Shown here: in pieces, positions 1 to 8,906 of the stretch | Position numbering within the stretch: the stretch's first letter is position 1 | How the letters are laid out: every line of letters begins with the position of its first letter | NCBI RefSeq assembly: GCF_019930585.1 | Contig: NZ_CP082839.1 | Span: 2,290,001-2,354,000, forward strand | Length of the DNA: 64,000 bases | Source: Sphingomonas nostoxanthinifaciens | Lineage (GTDB): Bacteria; Pseudomonadota; Alphaproteobacteria; Sphingomonadales; Sphingomonadaceae | Direction of reading: 5' to 3' | Translations under genes and position numbers: made by a program | Notes under the pieces: model-generated | Told to the model about the DNA's origin: nothing | What the model saw: only the letters and a program-made list of their open reading frames with translations | Database searches by the model: none

Positions 1-1179
1 GGCGTGCAGGCGGTGCTGCTGCGTCAGCCGGTCAACGTCCAATATTTCACCGGCTATTGGTATCGCTCGACCGAGCGCCCGCAGGTCGCCTTCATGAACA
101 AGGACGATCAGGCGCCGTGGTATTTCCACCCCGTCATCGACAACCAGCTGGTGCGCGCCGGCTGGTTCGGCGGCGAGAAGATCTATTTCGACTTCCCCCA
201 CGCGCCGGGCGGCTTCCCCAACGAGGGCAAGGTCGTCACCGCACCCGGCGTCGACATGATGGAATTCATGCTGGAGGGCGTGCGCGACAAGGGCGTGCAG
301 GGCACCAAGATCGGCATCGATGGCGAACTCTATCCGTCCGAGCTCGCCAAGCTGAAGAAAGTGATGCCCAATATCGAGCCGGTGAACATCGCCGACCTGA
401 TCCGCGACATCCGCATCACCAAGACCCCCGAGGAACTGGCGCTGTGGAGCCGCGCTTATACCTATACCGATCGCGGCCATGCCTTCGCGCGCGACTATCT
501 GCTGACCTACGGCACCGACATCACCGATCTGGAGCTACAGCTCGCCACCGAATTGTGGCTCAGCGACACGCTCTATCAGGATCTCGATCTGGCCGGCGGG
601 CTGATGAACCGCGGCGTCGGATCCGCCGTGCATGCGGCGGTGCGCGCCGGCCGCACCAATAGCTACCCGCATCCCAACCAGCCTTATTATTCGCGCATCC
701 TGAAAAACCAGCCGCTGCAGATCATCGCCGTCGCCATGATCGGCAATTGCGGCGGCGAGAATTACCGCATGTTCCAGATCGCCGATCAGGCGGGCAAGTT
801 CGACGCGCATGGCACGAAGATGTGGGAGGTCACCCAGCATTGCTGCGACATCCAGCGCGACATGCAGAAGGAGGGCGCGGTGTGCGGCGACATCGCTTAT
901 GCCATCCATAAATATCAGGTCGACGAGGGGATGCAGAAGTATATCTACCACCGTCCCGGCCACGGCGAGGCGAGCGAGGGCCATTATCCGCCCTACATCG
1001 CGCTCGGCGACCGCACCGTGCTCAAGCAGAACTCGGTCTTCTCGGAAGAGCCGGGGCTGTACGATCCCGAAGGCGGCGTCGGCTATAATTGGAGCGACAA
1101 TATCGTGACCGGCAAGGATACCGGTTACCGCATGAGCTTCGTGCCCTATACGAAGGAATGGTCGTTCGTGAAGTTGTGA
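1..1179 (+). CDS. Creatinase-like M24 family (Xaa-Pro peptidase fold) protein, 5' truncated
   Basis: The reading frame is open from base 1, so the N-terminus lies outside the window; about 392 residues are visible. The N-terminal half resembles the creatinase/prolidase N domain, and the C-terminal half the pita-bread domain (YPHPNQP near visible codon 222, HRPGHGEASEGH near 317, SEEPGLYD near 346). M24 enzymes normally cleave Xaa-Pro bonds using two metals held by Asp, Asp, His, Glu, Glu. Here the places expected to carry the two Asp read VAM and GGENY, and the last Glu position reads NWSD, so several metal ligands seem absent, as in creatinase. It is followed at 65 bp by a secreted amidohydrolase in the same direction. 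Family is clear; substrate is unknown. Confidence 0.85.
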   Translation, partial: GVQAVLLRQPVNVQYFTGYWYRSTERPQVAFMNKDDQAPWYFHPVIDNQLVRAGWFGGEKIYFDFPHAPGGFPNEGKVVTAPGVDMMEFMLEGVRDKGVQGTKIGIDGELYPSELAKLKKVMPNIEPVNIADLIRDIRITKTPEELALWSRAYTYTDRGHAFARDYLLTYGTDITDLELQLATELWLSDTLYQDLDLAGGLMNRGVGSAVHAAVRAGRTNSYPHPNQPYYSRILKNQPLQIIAVAMIGNCGGENYRMFQIADQAGKFDAHGTKMWEVTQHCCDIQRDMQKEGAVCGDIAYAIHKYQVDEGMQKYIYHRPGHGEASEGHYPPYIALGDRTVLKQNSVFSEEPGLYDPEGGVGYNWSDNIVTGKDTGYRMSFVPYTKEWSFVKL

Positions 1180-1244
1180 GCGAGGTGGGCCGTATGCATG
1201 TCGTATGCGGCGCGCAATTTGGTTTGATTGAGGATTGATCGCGC

Positions 1245-2924
1245 ATGGTTCGGAAGAAGTTGTTGGGATTGGCCGCGGGCGCGGCAATGGCGCTGGTGGG
1301 CGCGTCGGTGTCGCTGGCGCAGCAGACGGTTGCGCCCGCCGCGCCTTCGGCGGCGGTAAAGAGCCCGCTCAAGGGCAGCTGGGGCCCCGCCCCCGCGCGC
1401 AACTCCAGCGAAAGCGTCGGCCCGTTCCGCAAGCTGGTGATCCGCGGCGCGACCTTGATCGACGGTTCGGGCGGCCCGCCAATGGGGCCGATCGACATCG
1501 TGATCGAGGGCAACCGCATCGTCGCGGTCAATCAGGCCGGCTGGCCGGGCCTGCCGATGAAGGCCGATCGCGAGCCGCGCGACGCGGATTACGAGATCGA
1601 TGCGCACGGCATGTACGTGATGCCGGGCTTCATCGACTGCCACGTCCACGGCGCGGGCACCGACAAGGCACCCGACCTCGGCTATAATTACAAGCTTTGG
1701 CTGGCGCACGGCGTGACGACGGTGCGCGGCGTGCCGCTTGCGTCGCCCGAAATGGCCTCGAGCGAGAAGAACCGCTCCGCGCGCAACGAGATCGCCGCAC
1801 CGCGCATCTTCAACTATCAGACGCTCGGCGCCGGCTGGAGCGGCGGCACGGTCGACACCGTCGAGAAGGCGCGCGCCTGGGTGCAGTGGGCCGCGAAGAA
1901 CAATATCGACGGCATCAAGTTCTTCAACCGTCCGAACGAGACCCCGGAGATCACGTCCGCCGCGATCGACGAGGCGCACAAGCACAACATGGGCACCGTC
2001 GCCCATCTGTCGCAAAACGGCGTCGCCAATTTCAATGCGCGCCAGGCGGGCGAGGCCGGGCTTGACACGGTCACCCACTTTTACGGCCACTTCGAGTCGC
2101 TGCTGAAGGATGCGACTATCCAGAAGTTCCGCAGCGACTATGACTATAATAACGAGCAGGATCGCTTCGGCAGCGTCGCCGACCTGTTCGATCAGAGCTA
2201 CGAGCCGGGCTCGCCGCAGTGGATCGCCTATCTGGCCGAGCAGAAGGCAAACCACGTCAACTTCGACCCGACCTTCAACATCTACGCCGCCTCGCGCGAT
2301 CTGATGCGCGCGCGCAATGCCGACTGGCACTCGGTCTACACCACGCCCGAGCTGTGGGATTATTTCCAGTCGACACGCGACAATCACGGCTCGTATTTCT
2401 ACGACTGGACGACCGACGACGAGGTCCGCTGGAAGAACTTCTACAAGAAGTTCATGACGCTCATCAACGACTACAAGAATATGGGCGGCCACGTCACGAT
2501 CGGCACCGACTCGGGCTTCATCTGGAAGCTGTACGGCTTCGCCTACATCGAGGAGCTGGAACTGTTCCGCGAGGCGGGCTTCACTCCGCTCGAGGTGATC
2601 CGTACCGCCACAAAGAACGGCGCCGAGACCTTGTGGTCGCCGAAGCATGAGGCGCCGCCGGTCGGCATCGTGCGTCCGGGCATGCTCGCCGATCTGGTGA
2701 TCGCGCCCGAAAACCCGCTGGCGAACCTGAAGACACTCTACGGCAGCGGTTTCCTGCGGCTCAATCCCAAGACCAACAAGGTCGAGCGCGTCGGCGGCGT
2801 GAAATATACGATCAAGGACGGCATCGTCTACGACGCGCACCGCCTGCTGCAGGAGGTGGCCGAGACGGTCTCGTCCGAGAAGAAGCGCATGGGCCGGCCC
2901 GACGGTCTGCCCGTGCAACCCTGA
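1245..2924 (+). CDS. Secreted metal-dependent amidohydrolase
   Basis: 559 residues. An N-terminal signal peptide (about residues 1-25, positive MVRKK, hydrophobic core, then LAQQ) predicts export to the periplasm. The amidohydrolase-superfamily TIM barrel is shown by HVH at residues 133-135 in GFIDCHVHG, a likely carboxylated Lys225 (GIKFF), His254 (TVAHLS), His278 (VTHFYGH) and Asp422 (IGTDSGF). These are the usual ligands of a binuclear metal centre, so the enzyme looks active on a cyclic amide, dipeptide or similar bond. It sits directly after the creatinase-like gene and the two may act on related compounds. Substrate cannot be told from sequence. Confidence 0.88.
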   Translation: MVRKKLLGLAAGAAMALVGASVSLAQQTVAPAAPSAAVKSPLKGSWGPAPARNSSESVGPFRKLVIRGATLIDGSGGPPMGPIDIVIEGNRIVAVNQAGWPGLPMKADREPRDADYEIDAHGMYVMPGFIDCHVHGAGTDKAPDLGYNYKLWLAHGVTTVRGVPLASPEMASSEKNRSARNEIAAPRIFNYQTLGAGWSGGTVDTVEKARAWVQWAAKNNIDGIKFFNRPNETPEITSAAIDEAHKHNMGTVAHLSQNGVANFNARQAGEAGLDTVTHFYGHFESLLKDATIQKFRSDYDYNNEQDRFGSVADLFDQSYEPGSPQWIAYLAEQKANHVNFDPTFNIYAASRDLMRARNADWHSVYTTPELWDYFQSTRDNHGSYFYDWTTDDEVRWKNFYKKFMTLINDYKNMGGHVTIGTDSGFIWKLYGFAYIEELELFREAGFTPLEVIRTATKNGAETLWSPKHEAPPVGIVRPGMLADLVIAPENPLANLKTLYGSGFLRLNPKTNKVERVGGVKYTIKDGIVYDAHRLLQEVAETVSSEKKRMGRPDGLPVQP

Positions 2925-2931
2925 CCCCCCA

Positions 2932-2964
2932 CCCCGTGCGTCGGCCGCAAGCCGGCGCGCGGGG
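2932..2964. terminator. Hairpin between convergent genes, candidate bidirectional terminator
   Basis: A 14-bp stem (2932-2945 with 2951-2964, two G-U pairs on the plus-strand RNA) closes a 5-base loop. It lies just after the amidohydrolase stop and before the end of the convergent winged-helix gene. There is no clear U tract, so intrinsic termination is plausible but not certain. Confidence 0.5.
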
Positions 2965-2992
2965 GCCCTGGTTCCAGCATTCGTCGAAGGCG

Positions 2993-3331
2993 TTACGCCC
3001 CCGGTGGCGTGGGAACGGTCTTGGCGAGCAGATTGTGCATGCGCGTGTGCCCGTTGCGGGTGAGGCACAGCGTCTCGTCATCGTCGGCTGGCTCGGTCAG
3101 CAGATCTTCGGATGCTAGGATCTTGATCCAGCGGTCGAGCGTGGCGGCCGACGTCACCGTATGCTGCATGACTTCGGCCCGGTTCACTGTCCGCCCCTCC
3201 TCGGCGGCGATGTACAGGGTGAGCAGCAGCTCCCAAGAATCTTCGTCAAATAATTTGGGATTGAAGTATTCGCTGCGCGCGTCACGCACGGCGATTATCC
3301 ACTTTGCGAGACTTACCGGCTGCTCGGCCAT
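2993..3331 (-). CDS. Small winged-helix DNA-binding protein
   Basis: 112 residues, starting MAEQPVSLAKW. The middle (about residues 25-95) reads as a winged helix: a helix with WELLLTLYIAAEEGR, a helix-turn-helix (VNRAEVMQHTVTSAATLDRWIKIL) and a wing (DLLTEPADDDETLCLTRNG), resembling MarR-like folds. No sensor domain is visible. It is probably a transcription regulator. The start is supported by a GGGGAGA purine run just upstream on the minus strand. Its target is unknown; the adjacent Lrp-family gene is about 90 bp upstream of its start on the same strand. Confidence 0.7.
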   Translation of the reverse strand: MAEQPVSLAKWIIAVRDARSEYFNPKLFDEDSWELLLTLYIAAEEGRTVNRAEVMQHTVTSAATLDRWIKILASEDLLTEPADDDETLCLTRNGHTRMHNLLAKTVPTPPGA

Positions 3332-3423
3332 GCATGCTCTCCCCTATGCCCGGTTCGGCGACATGGCATTTCGGCGATCTCAACGTCGCTGCCACCGTTC
3401 GGTTGCATGCGAAAAGCGTGGCT

Positions 3424-3882
3424 TTAAACCGGCAGCAAGGTCGTATTCTTGACCTCTTCCAGCACGGCGTAGGTGCGGGTCTCGCGGACGCTCGGCAAAC
3501 GGCTCAGCGTCTCGCCGAGGAAGCGGCGATAGGCGGCCATGTCGCGCATCCGCATCTTGATCAGATAATCGAAGCCGCCCGCCACCATATAGCATTCGAG
3601 CACCTCGGGCAGGCGCTGCACCGCATCGGCGAAATCCTTGAAGATGTCGTCGGTCGTGCGGTTGAGCAGCACCTCGACGAACACCACCAAGGCGCGGTCC
3701 AGCTTGGCGGGATCGAGCAAGGCGGTGAAGCCGACGATATGGCCGCTTTCGCGCAGCCGCCGCAACCGTTCGTGGCAGGCAGACGGCGACAGGCCGACCA
3801 GCGCCGCGAGATCCTGATTGGTGATGCGCCCGTCGGCCTGCACCGCACGCAGGATGCGTCGGTCGATCTCGTCAATCACCAT
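3424..3882 (-). CDS. Lrp/AsnC family transcriptional regulator
   Basis: 152 residues. The N-terminal helix-turn-helix (IDRRILRAVQADGRITNQDL, then LVGLSPSACHERLRRLRESG) and the C-terminal RAM/AsnC ligand domain (about residues 65-145, with EVLLNRTTDDIFKDF and YMVAGGFDYLIKMR) are typical of the family, as is the length. Lrp-type proteins sense amino acids and form octamers. The start codon overlaps the end of the upstream GNAT gene by 11 bases, so both are probably on one mRNA. The ligand and targets cannot be assigned. Confidence 0.92.
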   Translation of the reverse strand: MVIDEIDRRILRAVQADGRITNQDLAALVGLSPSACHERLRRLRESGHIVGFTALLDPAKLDRALVVFVEVLLNRTTDDIFKDFADAVQRLPEVLECYMVAGGFDYLIKMRMRDMAAYRRFLGETLSRLPSVRETRTYAVLEEVKNTTLLPV

Positions 3883-4411
3883 GCTGTATCTCGATCTCGC
3901 ACTCGACGACCGCCGGGGCGTCCAGCGTCTGGAACATCACCAGCGCATCGACCTGGCCGAGCGTCGGATGATCGAACGCCGCCGGCAGACGCCCCACGAT
4001 CGCGAACCCCAGATGCTCCCACAGCCGCACCGCGCGCACATTCGTGCTGACGACGAAGTTGAACTGGATCGCGCGGAAGCCGACCTCGCGCGCGCGCGCC
4101 AACGAGTGCAGGCACATCCGTCGCGCGACGCCCCGGCCGGTCGCCGCGGTGGCGCTCATGTAACCGCAATTGGCGACATGCGCGCCCCCCCCGGCCTGAT
4201 TGACGCGCAGATAATACGTGCCGATCACGGTGCCGTCCGCCTCGGCGACCCACGTCTCGCGATCGGCACCGGTCCAGTAAGCGAGCGCATCTGCCTGGTC
4301 CATGTCGCGCGGCAGTGCGTAGGTTTCGCCGGCGGCGATCGTTGGGCCGATGATCGCCCAGATCGCTTCGGCATCGCGCGGCTCGGTGCGCCTGATCGTC
4401 AGCTCGTCCAC
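3872..4411 (-). CDS. GNAT family N-acetyltransferase
   Basis: 179 residues from a GTG start (VDELTIRRTEPRDAEAIW). The frame stays open further upstream, but that extension would run through a tRNA gene and is not protein-like. The GNAT fold is seen in the N-terminal RRTEPRDAEAIWAII, the central ETWVAEADGTVIGTYYLR, an acetyl-CoA-binding stretch where the usual R/QxxGxG/A is TGRGVARRM, and the C-terminal VRLWEHLGFAIVGRLP. It transfers an acetyl group to an unknown amine. The gene overlaps the following lrp-like gene, suggesting co-transcription. Confidence 0.83.
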   Translation of the reverse strand: MDELTIRRTEPRDAEAIWAIIGPTIAAGETYALPRDMDQADALAYWTGADRETWVAEADGTVIGTYYLRVNQAGGGAHVANCGYMSATAATGRGVARRMCLHSLARAREVGFRAIQFNFVVSTNVRAVRLWEHLGFAIVGRLPAAFDHPTLGQVDALVMFQTLDAPAVVECEIEIQHGD

Positions 4412-4451
4412 GTCGGCGGGGCGCTCTCGTTGGCCGGTCGGCCGGGAAGGA

Positions 4452-4536
4452 TGGTGCGGGTGGTCGGGGTCGAACCGACACTCCTTGCGGAACCGGATTT
4501 TGAGTCCGGCGCGTCTACCAGTTTCACCACACCCGC
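4452..4536 (-). tRNA. tRNA-Leu (anticodon CAA)
   Basis: An 85-base class II tRNA read on the minus strand. The acceptor stem GCGGGTG (4530-4536) pairs with CACCCGC (4456-4462), the D arm has GGTAGACGC, the anticodon loop CTCAAAA (4504-4498) gives CAA, a long variable arm is present, and the T arm contains GGTTCGACCCC. The 3' CCA is encoded (4452-4454). It decodes UUG leucine codons. Confidence 0.97.
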
Positions 4537-4822
4537 ACGGTGCGCAGGCGCGCCTACACCAGCGATTGACGGAATGCCAGCCGCCGCGCGGCGAGATGCA
4601 CCGCATCCGGTACGGCGAAACGACCGCTTGACGCGATCAACGGCGGCGATCCACGTCGCACCCGGAACGTCATGGCGACTCGTCGCAGCGCCAGACCGTT
4701 TCACGGCCCCTATCCGTCGCGCGGAAAGCCGCTTAGTCAGGACGTTCGATCGCATGCGGGCCGCACGGGCTCGCCGGCGGCGGGTGGGCGGTTCGGGATT
4801 CGGACCGGAGCGAGGATGATGA

Positions 4823-5485
4823 ATGAAGCGAGCCGGGTTGCGCGCGACGGTGGGTATGGCCGTGGGGGTGGCGCTGGCATCGACGGCGGTTGCGCCGGCT
4901 GATGCCTATCTGTTCTGGTCGCCACCGGCGATGGTGGGTACGCCCGCATCGGGTGACGACCCGACGGTGGTGATTCCGCTGGCCGGCGCCACCTCGAAGG
5001 AAGCGCAGGCGAACCTGCTGTGGACGCTGCGCGCCGGGCTCAACGTCGCCGCCCTGCAATGCCAGTTCGCGCCGCAGCTCCGTACGGTGGAACTCTACAA
5101 CAACATGCTGCGCCAGCATGCGGTCGAGCTCAACGGCGCGTACAAGACGCTGCAAGCCTATTTCAAACGGGTGAGCCCGAAGACCGCGGCGACCGCGTTC
5201 GATCAATATACCACGCGCACCTACAATGGCTTCTCGACGCTGAAGGCGCAGATGAGCTTCTGCGACATCTCTGCGTCGATCGGGCGCGACACGATGGTGC
5301 ATCCGCGCGGCGAGCTTGGCGGCGTTGCCGTCGCGCGCATGCGCGAGCTGCGCAACAGTCTCGTGCCGGTGGGCGACGCCGCCTTCGCCTTTGCGGGCAG
5401 CGGCAATCTGCCTGTCGCCGATCCGACCGACCTCGATCCGGTCTGCTTCGACAAGAAGGGCCGCGTGAAGCCCTGCAAGAAATAA
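4823..5485 (+). CDS. Secreted protein of unknown function
   Basis: 220 residues with a signal peptide (MKRAGLRATVGMAVGVALAS, cleavage probably after ADA near residue 28). The mature part is mostly alpha-helical, including WTLRAGLNVAALQC and LYNNMLRQHAVELNGAYKTL, and has four cysteines: one after the first helix, one at FCDIS, and two at the end (VCFDKKGRVKPCKK), suggesting disulfides in the periplasm. I do not recognise a named domain. It stands alone between tRNA-Leu and the convergent queE. The 286 bases upstream contain no other gene that I can support. Confidence 0.75.
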   Translation: MKRAGLRATVGMAVGVALASTAVAPADAYLFWSPPAMVGTPASGDDPTVVIPLAGATSKEAQANLLWTLRAGLNVAALQCQFAPQLRTVELYNNMLRQHAVELNGAYKTLQAYFKRVSPKTAATAFDQYTTRTYNGFSTLKAQMSFCDISASIGRDTMVHPRGELGGVAVARMRELRNSLVPVGDAAFAFAGSGNLPVADPTDLDPVCFDKKGRVKPCKK

Positions 5486-5501
5486 GCGTGCTGGGCCGGC
5501 G

Positions 5502-6143
5502 CTAGCGCAGGCCCAGCATCTTGTGCGTCTGCACCGACAGCCGCCAGCGCGGACGGGCCAGCACGAATGCGATGCACGCGTCGGACGCGGCATCGCGATC
5601 GGGCCCGTCGAGCGGCTGGACGAGATGGTGATCGAACGCCCAGCCTTCCATCGCGGCCGGGTCGAGCCCCGATTGCGGCCACACCATCTTCAGTTCGTCG
5701 CCCGATCGTTGCACCACCGCATTGCCCGCCTTGGGGCTGACGCAGATCCAGTCCAGCCCGGCTGGCGCCGCGATCGTGCCGTTGGTCTCGACCGCGATCT
5801 CGAAACCCTCGCCCTTCAGCGCGGCGATCAGCGGATCATCCACCTGCAGCAGCGGTTCGCCGCCGGTCAGCACGACGAAGCGCTTTCCTCCGGTCGGGCC
5901 ACCCTCGCCCCACAAATCCGCCGCCTGCCCCGCCACCGACGCGGCATCGCGATAGCGGCCGCCCAGCGTGCCATCCATGCCGACGAAATCGGTGTCGCAG
6001 AAGGTGCAGGCAGCGTCCGCCCGATCCTCCTCGCGGCCTGACCAGAGGTTGCACCCGGCGAAGCGCACGAACACCGCGCGCCGCCCCGCCTGTACGCCCT
6101 CGCCCTGCAGCGTCAGGAACATCTCCTTGACGGCATAGCTCAT
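5502..6143 (-). CDS. queE: 7-carboxy-7-deazaguanine synthase QueE
   Basis: 213 residues. A radical SAM enzyme that contracts 6-carboxytetrahydropterin to 7-carboxy-7-deazaguanine in the queuosine/preQ0 pathway. The iron-sulfur cluster motif is the QueE variant CX14CX2C ([12 protein letters not shown] through TFC), following [20 protein letters not shown] near the N-terminus. The SAM-binding GGEP is in [10 protein letters not shown]. The ATG overlaps the queC stop by four bases (ATGA), so queC and queE are translationally coupled in the order queC then queE. Confidence 0.95.
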   Translation of the reverse strand: MSYAVKEMFLTLQGEGVQAGRRAVFVRFAGCNLWSGREEDRADAACTFCDTDFVGMDGTLGGRYRDAASVAGQAADLWGEGGPTGGKRFVVLTGGEPLLQVDDPLIAALKGEGFEIAVETNGTIAAPAGLDWICVSPKAGNAVVQRSGDELKMVWPQSGLDPAAMEGWAFDHHLVQPLDGPDRDAASDACIAFVLARPRWRLSVQTHKMLGLR

Positions 6144-6838
6144 GGCGCGGCGGCGTAACGGGTTGGATCGGGTAGCCCTGCCTCGACGAAGCCCTTCGCG
6201 CGCAGGCGGCAGCTGTCGCAGCGACCGCAATGCAGGTCGCCCTGCGGATCGTAGCAGGACCAGCTCATCCCGGCATCGAGCCCCAGCCGCGCCGCTTCCT
6301 GCGCGATGTCGGCCTTGGTCATGTGCAGCAACGGCGTGTGGATGACGAAGCCGGCGCCCTCGACCCCCGCTTTGGTCGCCAGGTTGGCGAGCGCCTGGAA
6401 CGCCGCGACGAATTCCGGCCGGCAATCGGGGTAGCCCGAATAATCGAGCGCGTTGACCCCGATCGCGATGTCGCGCGCGCCGCTCGCCTCGGCCATGCCG
6501 AGCGCGAGGCTGAGGAAGATGGTGTTGCGCGCGGGCACGTAGGTGGACGGGATGCCGGGCGCCACGCCCCCCTTTGGCACCGGCATGTCCGACGTCAGCG
6601 ACGACCCGCCAAAGCGCGTCAGGTCGAGCGGCAGCACGATGTGGCGGACGGCGCCCAGCGCCTGCGCGACGCGCTCGGCCGCCGCCAGTTCGACGCGATG
6701 ACGCTGGTTATAGTCGATCGTGAGCGCAACGAGATCGTGCCCGGCCTCGCGCACGAGCCCGGCCACTACCATCGAATCCAACCCGCCCGAAACCAGCACC
6801 ACCACGGCGCCGCGGGCACGATCCTGCAATGTCGTCAT
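6140..6838 (-). CDS. queC: 7-cyano-7-deazaguanine synthase QueC
   Basis: 232 residues from [10 protein letters not shown]. It uses ATP and ammonia to turn 7-carboxy-7-deazaguanine into preQ0. The PP-loop SGGLDSM binds ATP near residue 18, and a C-terminal zinc site is formed by four cysteines in [16 protein letters not shown]. Further upstream in-frame codons give a poor N-terminus, so the ATG at this position is chosen. It is first gene of a two-gene unit with queE. No preQ1-type riboswitch is evident in the leader. Confidence 0.95.
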   Translation of the reverse strand: MTTLQDRARGAVVVLVSGGLDSMVVAGLVREAGHDLVALTIDYNQRHRVELAAAERVAQALGAVRHIVLPLDLTRFGGSSLTSDMPVPKGGVAPGIPSTYVPARNTIFLSLALGMAEASGARDIAIGVNALDYSGYPDCRPEFVAAFQALANLATKAGVEGAGFVIHTPLLHMTKADIAQEAARLGLDAGMSWSCYDPQGDLHCGRCDSCRLRAKGFVEAGLPDPTRYAAAP

Positions 6839-6928
6839 GCCGCGCCAGATAGGGGAAAGCGCCGACGCTTCCAAGCGGCTCGCGGTCTGCGTCTCTCACG
6901 CAATCGCCAAGACCGCTCGACGAAGAAA

Positions 6929-6950
6929 GGGCCGCCTCGAAAGGCGGCCC
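6929..6950 (-). terminator. Intrinsic terminator after hslO
   Basis: A perfect 8-bp stem (GGGCCGCC with GGCGGCCC) and 6-base loop, followed on the minus strand by TTTCTTCG. It lies between the hslO stop and queC, so it probably ends the hslO transcript. Confidence 0.65.
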
Positions 6951-7042
6951 AGATCGGCCAGTCACGGCCACTAGGGAGGACTGTGCCAAAGCGGCACGAT
7001 CACTGTCCTAGCGCAAACATGCTAAACCGCGGCTTAACGGGT

Positions 7043-7936
7043 TCAGGCTGCGGCGGCCTGGATCGCGTAGCTGCTGCCGCAAAACTCGCAATGGACGTGG
7101 ATCGTGCCCGCCTCGTCGGCCATTGTCGCCTGCTCCTCGGCGGGGAAGCGGGCGATCACACGGGCGAAATGATCGGGATCGCAGCGGCAGGCATGGCGCA
7201 CGGCCATCGGCTCCAGCACGCGCACCTCATCCTCGTTGAACAGCCGCCACAGCAGGGTTTGCAGTGGCAGCGCCGCATCGGCCAGTTCCTCGGGCCGAAC
7301 GCTGCCGCCCAGCGCCGCGACGTGCGACCATTCGGGGTGATCGAGCCGCGTGTGCAGTCGGTCGCGCCCTTCCTCGCCCTCGGGCAGATGCTGGAGCATC
7401 AGGCCGCCGGCGATCAGTCGACCATCGGCGCCGCGCGCGACGCCGATCCGCACCAGACTGGGGATCTGCTCGGACTGGCTGAAATAGGATTGCGCGGCCT
7501 CGGCCAGCGATGCCCCCTCCAGCGGGACGATGCCCTGATAGCGCTCGCCCGACACCGCCTGATCGAAGGTGATGGCAAGATAGCCGCTGCCGAACAGGTC
7601 GGTGAGCGACGGCTCGGCCGGCAGCGACGCGACGAGCGCGGCATCGTGGCGCAGATAGCCGCGCATCACCCCGGCCTTATAGTCGCACACCAGCAGGTCG
7701 ATCGCGCCGCCCTTGGTCTGCGCCTGCAGCGTGAGCTGGCCGGCCGCCTCCTTCAAGGTCGTGCCGAACAAAGCGGTAAGAACGAGCGCCTCGGCCAGCA
7801 CCCGCTCGATCGCCGGCGGATAGCCGTGCGCGGAAAGGATCTCGTCGAGCGTCGCCGACAGCCGCGTCAGCCGTCCGCGCGCATGCCGCGCCGGAAGCGT
7901 GAAGCCGAGAACCTGGTCAATATCGGGGGCAGTCAT
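7043..7936 (-). CDS. hslO: Redox-regulated chaperone Hsp33
   Basis: 297 residues, the usual length. Hsp33 is a cytoplasmic holdase that becomes active when its zinc-bound cysteines oxidise under heat or hypochlorite stress. The C-terminal zinc centre is present as CRC (in HACRCDP) and CEFC (in HCEFCGSS), with the N-terminal chaperone domain showing GYPPAIERVLAEALVLTALF and DYKAGVMRGYLRHD. It is upstream of queC on the same strand but separated from it by a terminator-like hairpin. Confidence 0.95.
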   Translation of the reverse strand: MTAPDIDQVLGFTLPARHARGRLTRLSATLDEILSAHGYPPAIERVLAEALVLTALFGTTLKEAAGQLTLQAQTKGGAIDLLVCDYKAGVMRGYLRHDAALVASLPAEPSLTDLFGSGYLAITFDQAVSGERYQGIVPLEGASLAEAAQSYFSQSEQIPSLVRIGVARGADGRLIAGGLMLQHLPEGEEGRDRLHTRLDHPEWSHVAALGGSVRPEELADAALPLQTLLWRLFNEDEVRVLEPMAVRHACRCDPDHFARVIARFPAEEQATMADEAGTIHVHCEFCGSSYAIQAAAA

Positions 7937-7976
7937 GGCCGCGATATGGGCGCCGGCGCCGGCTTTTCAAATCCGC

Positions 7977-8906
7977 TCAGATCTTGCCGAGGCACCACAG
8001 CAGCACCGCCTTCTGCGCATGCAGGCGGTTCTCGGCCTCGTCCCAGATCGCCGAGCGCGGGCCGTCGATCACCTCGCTTGCGACCTCCTCGCCGCGATGC
8101 GCGGGCAGGCAGTGGAGGAACAGGCCGTCGCGTGCGGCGTCGGCCATCAGCGCGGGCGTCACCTGATAGGGCGCCATCGCCGCAAGCTTCTCCTCGGCAT
8201 GCGCCTGGCCCATCGAGATCCAGGTGTCGGTCACGACCACGTCGGCACCCGCCACCGCCTCGCGCGGATCGCGCGTCAGCAAGGGCGGCCGGTTGCCGGC
8301 GCGGCGCGCGCTGTCGATCACGTCGGCGGCGGGCTCGTAGCCCTCGGGGCAGGCGACCGCCACGTCGAAGCCGAGCAGGCTGCCCGCCTCGATGATCGAG
8401 TGCAGCACGTTGTTGCCGTCGCCCAGCCACGCCCAGCGCGTGCCCTCCAGCGGCCCGCGTCGTTCGACGAAGGTCAGCATGTCCGCCATGATCTGGCAGG
8501 GATGGCTGTGATCGGTCAGGCCGTTGATCACCGGCACGTCGGCGTGGCGCGCCAGCTCGACCAGCTTGGCATGATCGTCGGTGCGGATCATGATCGCGTC
8601 GACATAACGCGACAGCACGCGCGCGGTATCGGCCACGCTCTCGCCGCGGCCGAGCTGCATCGATCCACCGTCCATCACGATCGTCGTGCCGCCGAGCTGG
8701 CGCATCGCCATGTCGAACGACACGCGCGTGCGGGTCGAGTTCTTCTCGAAGATCATCGCCAGCACATGGCCGTCGAGCGGGCGATCGACGTCCGGCCGGC
8801 CCTTGGGCCAACCCGTGCGCACCATTTTGCGCGCGCGCGCCTCGTCCAGCATCGTGCGGAGACCGTCCGCCCCGGCGTCGGCGAGGTCGAGGAAATGCCG
8901 GGTCAT
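7977..8906 (-). CDS. argF: Ornithine carbamoyltransferase
   Basis: 309 residues from MTRHFLDL. Catalyses carbamoyl phosphate plus ornithine to citrulline in arginine synthesis. The carbamoyl-phosphate motif STRTRVSF, the [11 protein letters not shown] motif and the ornithine-side [10 protein letters not shown] motif are all intact. Its ATG overlaps the argD stop by four bases, so the order is argD then argF in one operon, as in many alphaproteobacteria. Confidence 0.97.
   Translation of the reverse strand: MTRHFLDLADAGADGLRTMLDEARARKMVRTGWPKGRPDVDRPLDGHVLAMIFEKNSTRTRVSFDMAMRQLGGTTIVMDGGSMQLGRGESVADTARVLSRYVDAIMIRTDDHAKLVELARHADVPVINGLTDHSHPCQIMADMLTFVERRGPLEGTRWAWLGDGNNVLHSIIEAGSLLGFDVAVACPEGYEPAADVIDSARRAGNRPPLLTRDPREAVAGADVVVTDTWISMGQAHAEEKLAAMAPYQVTPALMADAARDGLFLHCLPAHRGEEVASEVIDGPRSAIWDEAENRLHAQKAVLLWCLGKI

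Noticed and set aside
1146..3068. A 640-codon open frame on the minus strand opposite the amidohydrolase
   Set aside because: It mirrors a well-supported gene on the plus strand, has repetitive Arg/Ala/Val composition and no domain; a GC-rich shadow.
4412..4606. N-terminal extension of the GNAT gene through tRNA-Leu
   Set aside because: It would read through a tRNA and contains no GNAT sequence; the GTG at 4411 fits the family length.
7023..7038. TAAA-N7-TTAAC, a CtrA-like sequence at the end of hslO
   Set aside because: It lies at a gene 3' end with no start nearby, so it is likely chance.
6839..7042. Possible preQ1 or other riboswitch before queC
   Set aside because: The gap holds a terminator hairpin for hslO; no conserved riboswitch core was visible.
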